From: DATJPR01 sp035506295
Lineage (GTDB): Bacteria > Bacteroidota > Ignavibacteria > UBA10030 > UBA6906
Direction of reading: 5' to 3'
Assembly: GCA_035506295.1 (NCBI GenBank)
Contig: DATJPR010000069.1
Coordinates: forward strand, 1-6,103
DNA: 6,103 nucleotides
Every line of letters begins with the position of its first letter. Position 1 is the stretch's first letter. The notes beneath the pieces are model-generated. The model had not been told where the DNA came from. It did no database searches and worked only from the letters and a program-made list of their open reading frames with translations. The translations under genes and the position numbers were made by a program. Shown piece after piece: positions 5,505 through 6,103 of this stretch.

Positions 5505-6103
5505 ATGGCGTCTCAAGCGATCGGCATAGCAATCTTCCTTCCTCTCGTCGGGTTCCTCCTGAACGGTTTGTTGGGATGGAAGATCAAGAACGAACGGGTT
5601 GCGGGAATCATCGGGTCGTCGACAGTCGGGATCGCGTTCCTGGTGGCGGTGGCGACGTTCGTGCAAATGCTCGGCAGCCCCGTCGATCAGCGTTCGCATG
5701 TGCTCACGCTGATGCCGTGGATACACGCCGGATCGCTCTCCGTGAACCTTTCGTACCAGGTGGACCAGCTGTCCATCCTGATGATGTTGATCGTCACCGG
5801 CGTCGGGTTCCTCATCCACGTGTATTCCATCGGCTACATGCATGGAGACCCCGGCTTCCGCAGATTCTTCTCCTATCTGAACCTCTTCATCTTCGCCATG
5901 CTCAACCTGGTTATGGCGGACAATTTTCTTCTGTTGTTTCTGGGTTGGGAGGGTGTCGGGCTCTGCTCGTATCTCCTCATCGGTTTCTGGTACGACCGGA
6001 AATTCGAGAAGAGCACAACTGCCGATGCGGCGAAGAAGGCGTTCATCGTAAATCGTATCGGCGATTTCGGTTTTCTCATCGGCATGTTCCTGATCTTTCA
6101 GAC
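5505..6103 (+). CDS. nuoL: NADH-quinone oxidoreductase subunit L, N-terminal part (3' end outside window)
   Basis: NuoL is the distal antiporter-like proton-pumping subunit of the complex I membrane arm. The frame opens at ATG 5505, ten bases after the nuoK stop, and stays open to the window edge, giving 199 full codons of a protein usually over 600 residues. The N-terminus MASQAIGIAIFLPLVGFLLNG is typical of the family. Family motifs follow: QVDQLSILMMLIVTGVG (85-101), HVYSIGYMHGDPGFRRFF (105-122), LVMADNFLLLFLGWEGVG (135-152) with Glu149, equivalent to the essential E. coli Glu144, and SYLLIGFWY (155-163). The stretch KKAFIVNRIGDFGF (177-190) is also conserved. No clear Shine-Dalgarno site is seen, so translation may be coupled to nuoK. 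The antiporter-like fold is shared with NuoM, NuoN and Mrp proteins, but the gene order and the motifs favour NuoL. Confidence 0.95.
   Translation, partial: MASQAIGIAIFLPLVGFLLNGLLGWKIKNERVAGIIGSSTVGIAFLVAVATFVQMLGSPVDQRSHVLTLMPWIHAGSLSVNLSYQVDQLSILMMLIVTGVGFLIHVYSIGYMHGDPGFRRFFSYLNLFIFAMLNLVMADNFLLLFLGWEGVGLCSYLLIGFWYDRKFEKSTTADAAKKAFIVNRIGDFGFLIGMFLIFQ

Overview
This window reads as ordinary chromosomal housekeeping DNA from a GC-rich Gram-negative bacterium. Every gene I can support lies on the + strand. The Gram-negative call rests on a small secreted beta-barrel-like protein whose predicted mature N-terminus is Gln and which ends in aromatic residues. A Gln right after the cleavage site is common in the Bacteroidota/Chlorobiota/Ignavibacteria group. 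The paired COG4152/COG1668-type ABC exporter also fits that group, but the lineage call is an inference of low confidence.

Layout. Bases 1-266 hold the 3' end of nadA (quinolinate synthase, NAD biosynthesis). Bases 267-495 are a non-coding gap. It carries a pair of inverted blocks built from 7-base units (CAGTGNN on one side, CACTGNN on the other), then a promoter-like site and a pyrimidine-rich leader. Bases 496-1791 are asnS (asparaginyl-tRNA synthetase). Nine bases later comes an ABC exporter made of an ATPase (1801-2715) and a membrane permease (2712-3962) that share an ATGA stop/start overlap. Thirteen bases further on is a small putative outer-membrane beta-barrel protein (3976-4482). 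The close spacing suggests that asnS, the exporter and perhaps the barrel protein are cotranscribed.

Bases 4483-4679 are a second gap, with a weak hairpin and another promoter-like site. From 4680 a respiratory complex I block begins: nuoJ, nuoK (ATGA overlap) and the first about 200 codons of nuoL, which runs off the right edge. These encode membrane-arm subunits of the NADH:quinone oxidoreductase. No nuoI or nuoH lies directly upstream of nuoJ, so the complex I genes are probably split in this genome.

I see no rRNA, tRNA, CRISPR array, insertion sequence, prophage gene or defence system. The most unusual thing here is the heptad-periodic inverted repeat between nadA and asnS. I do not see an undescribed multi-gene system in this window.
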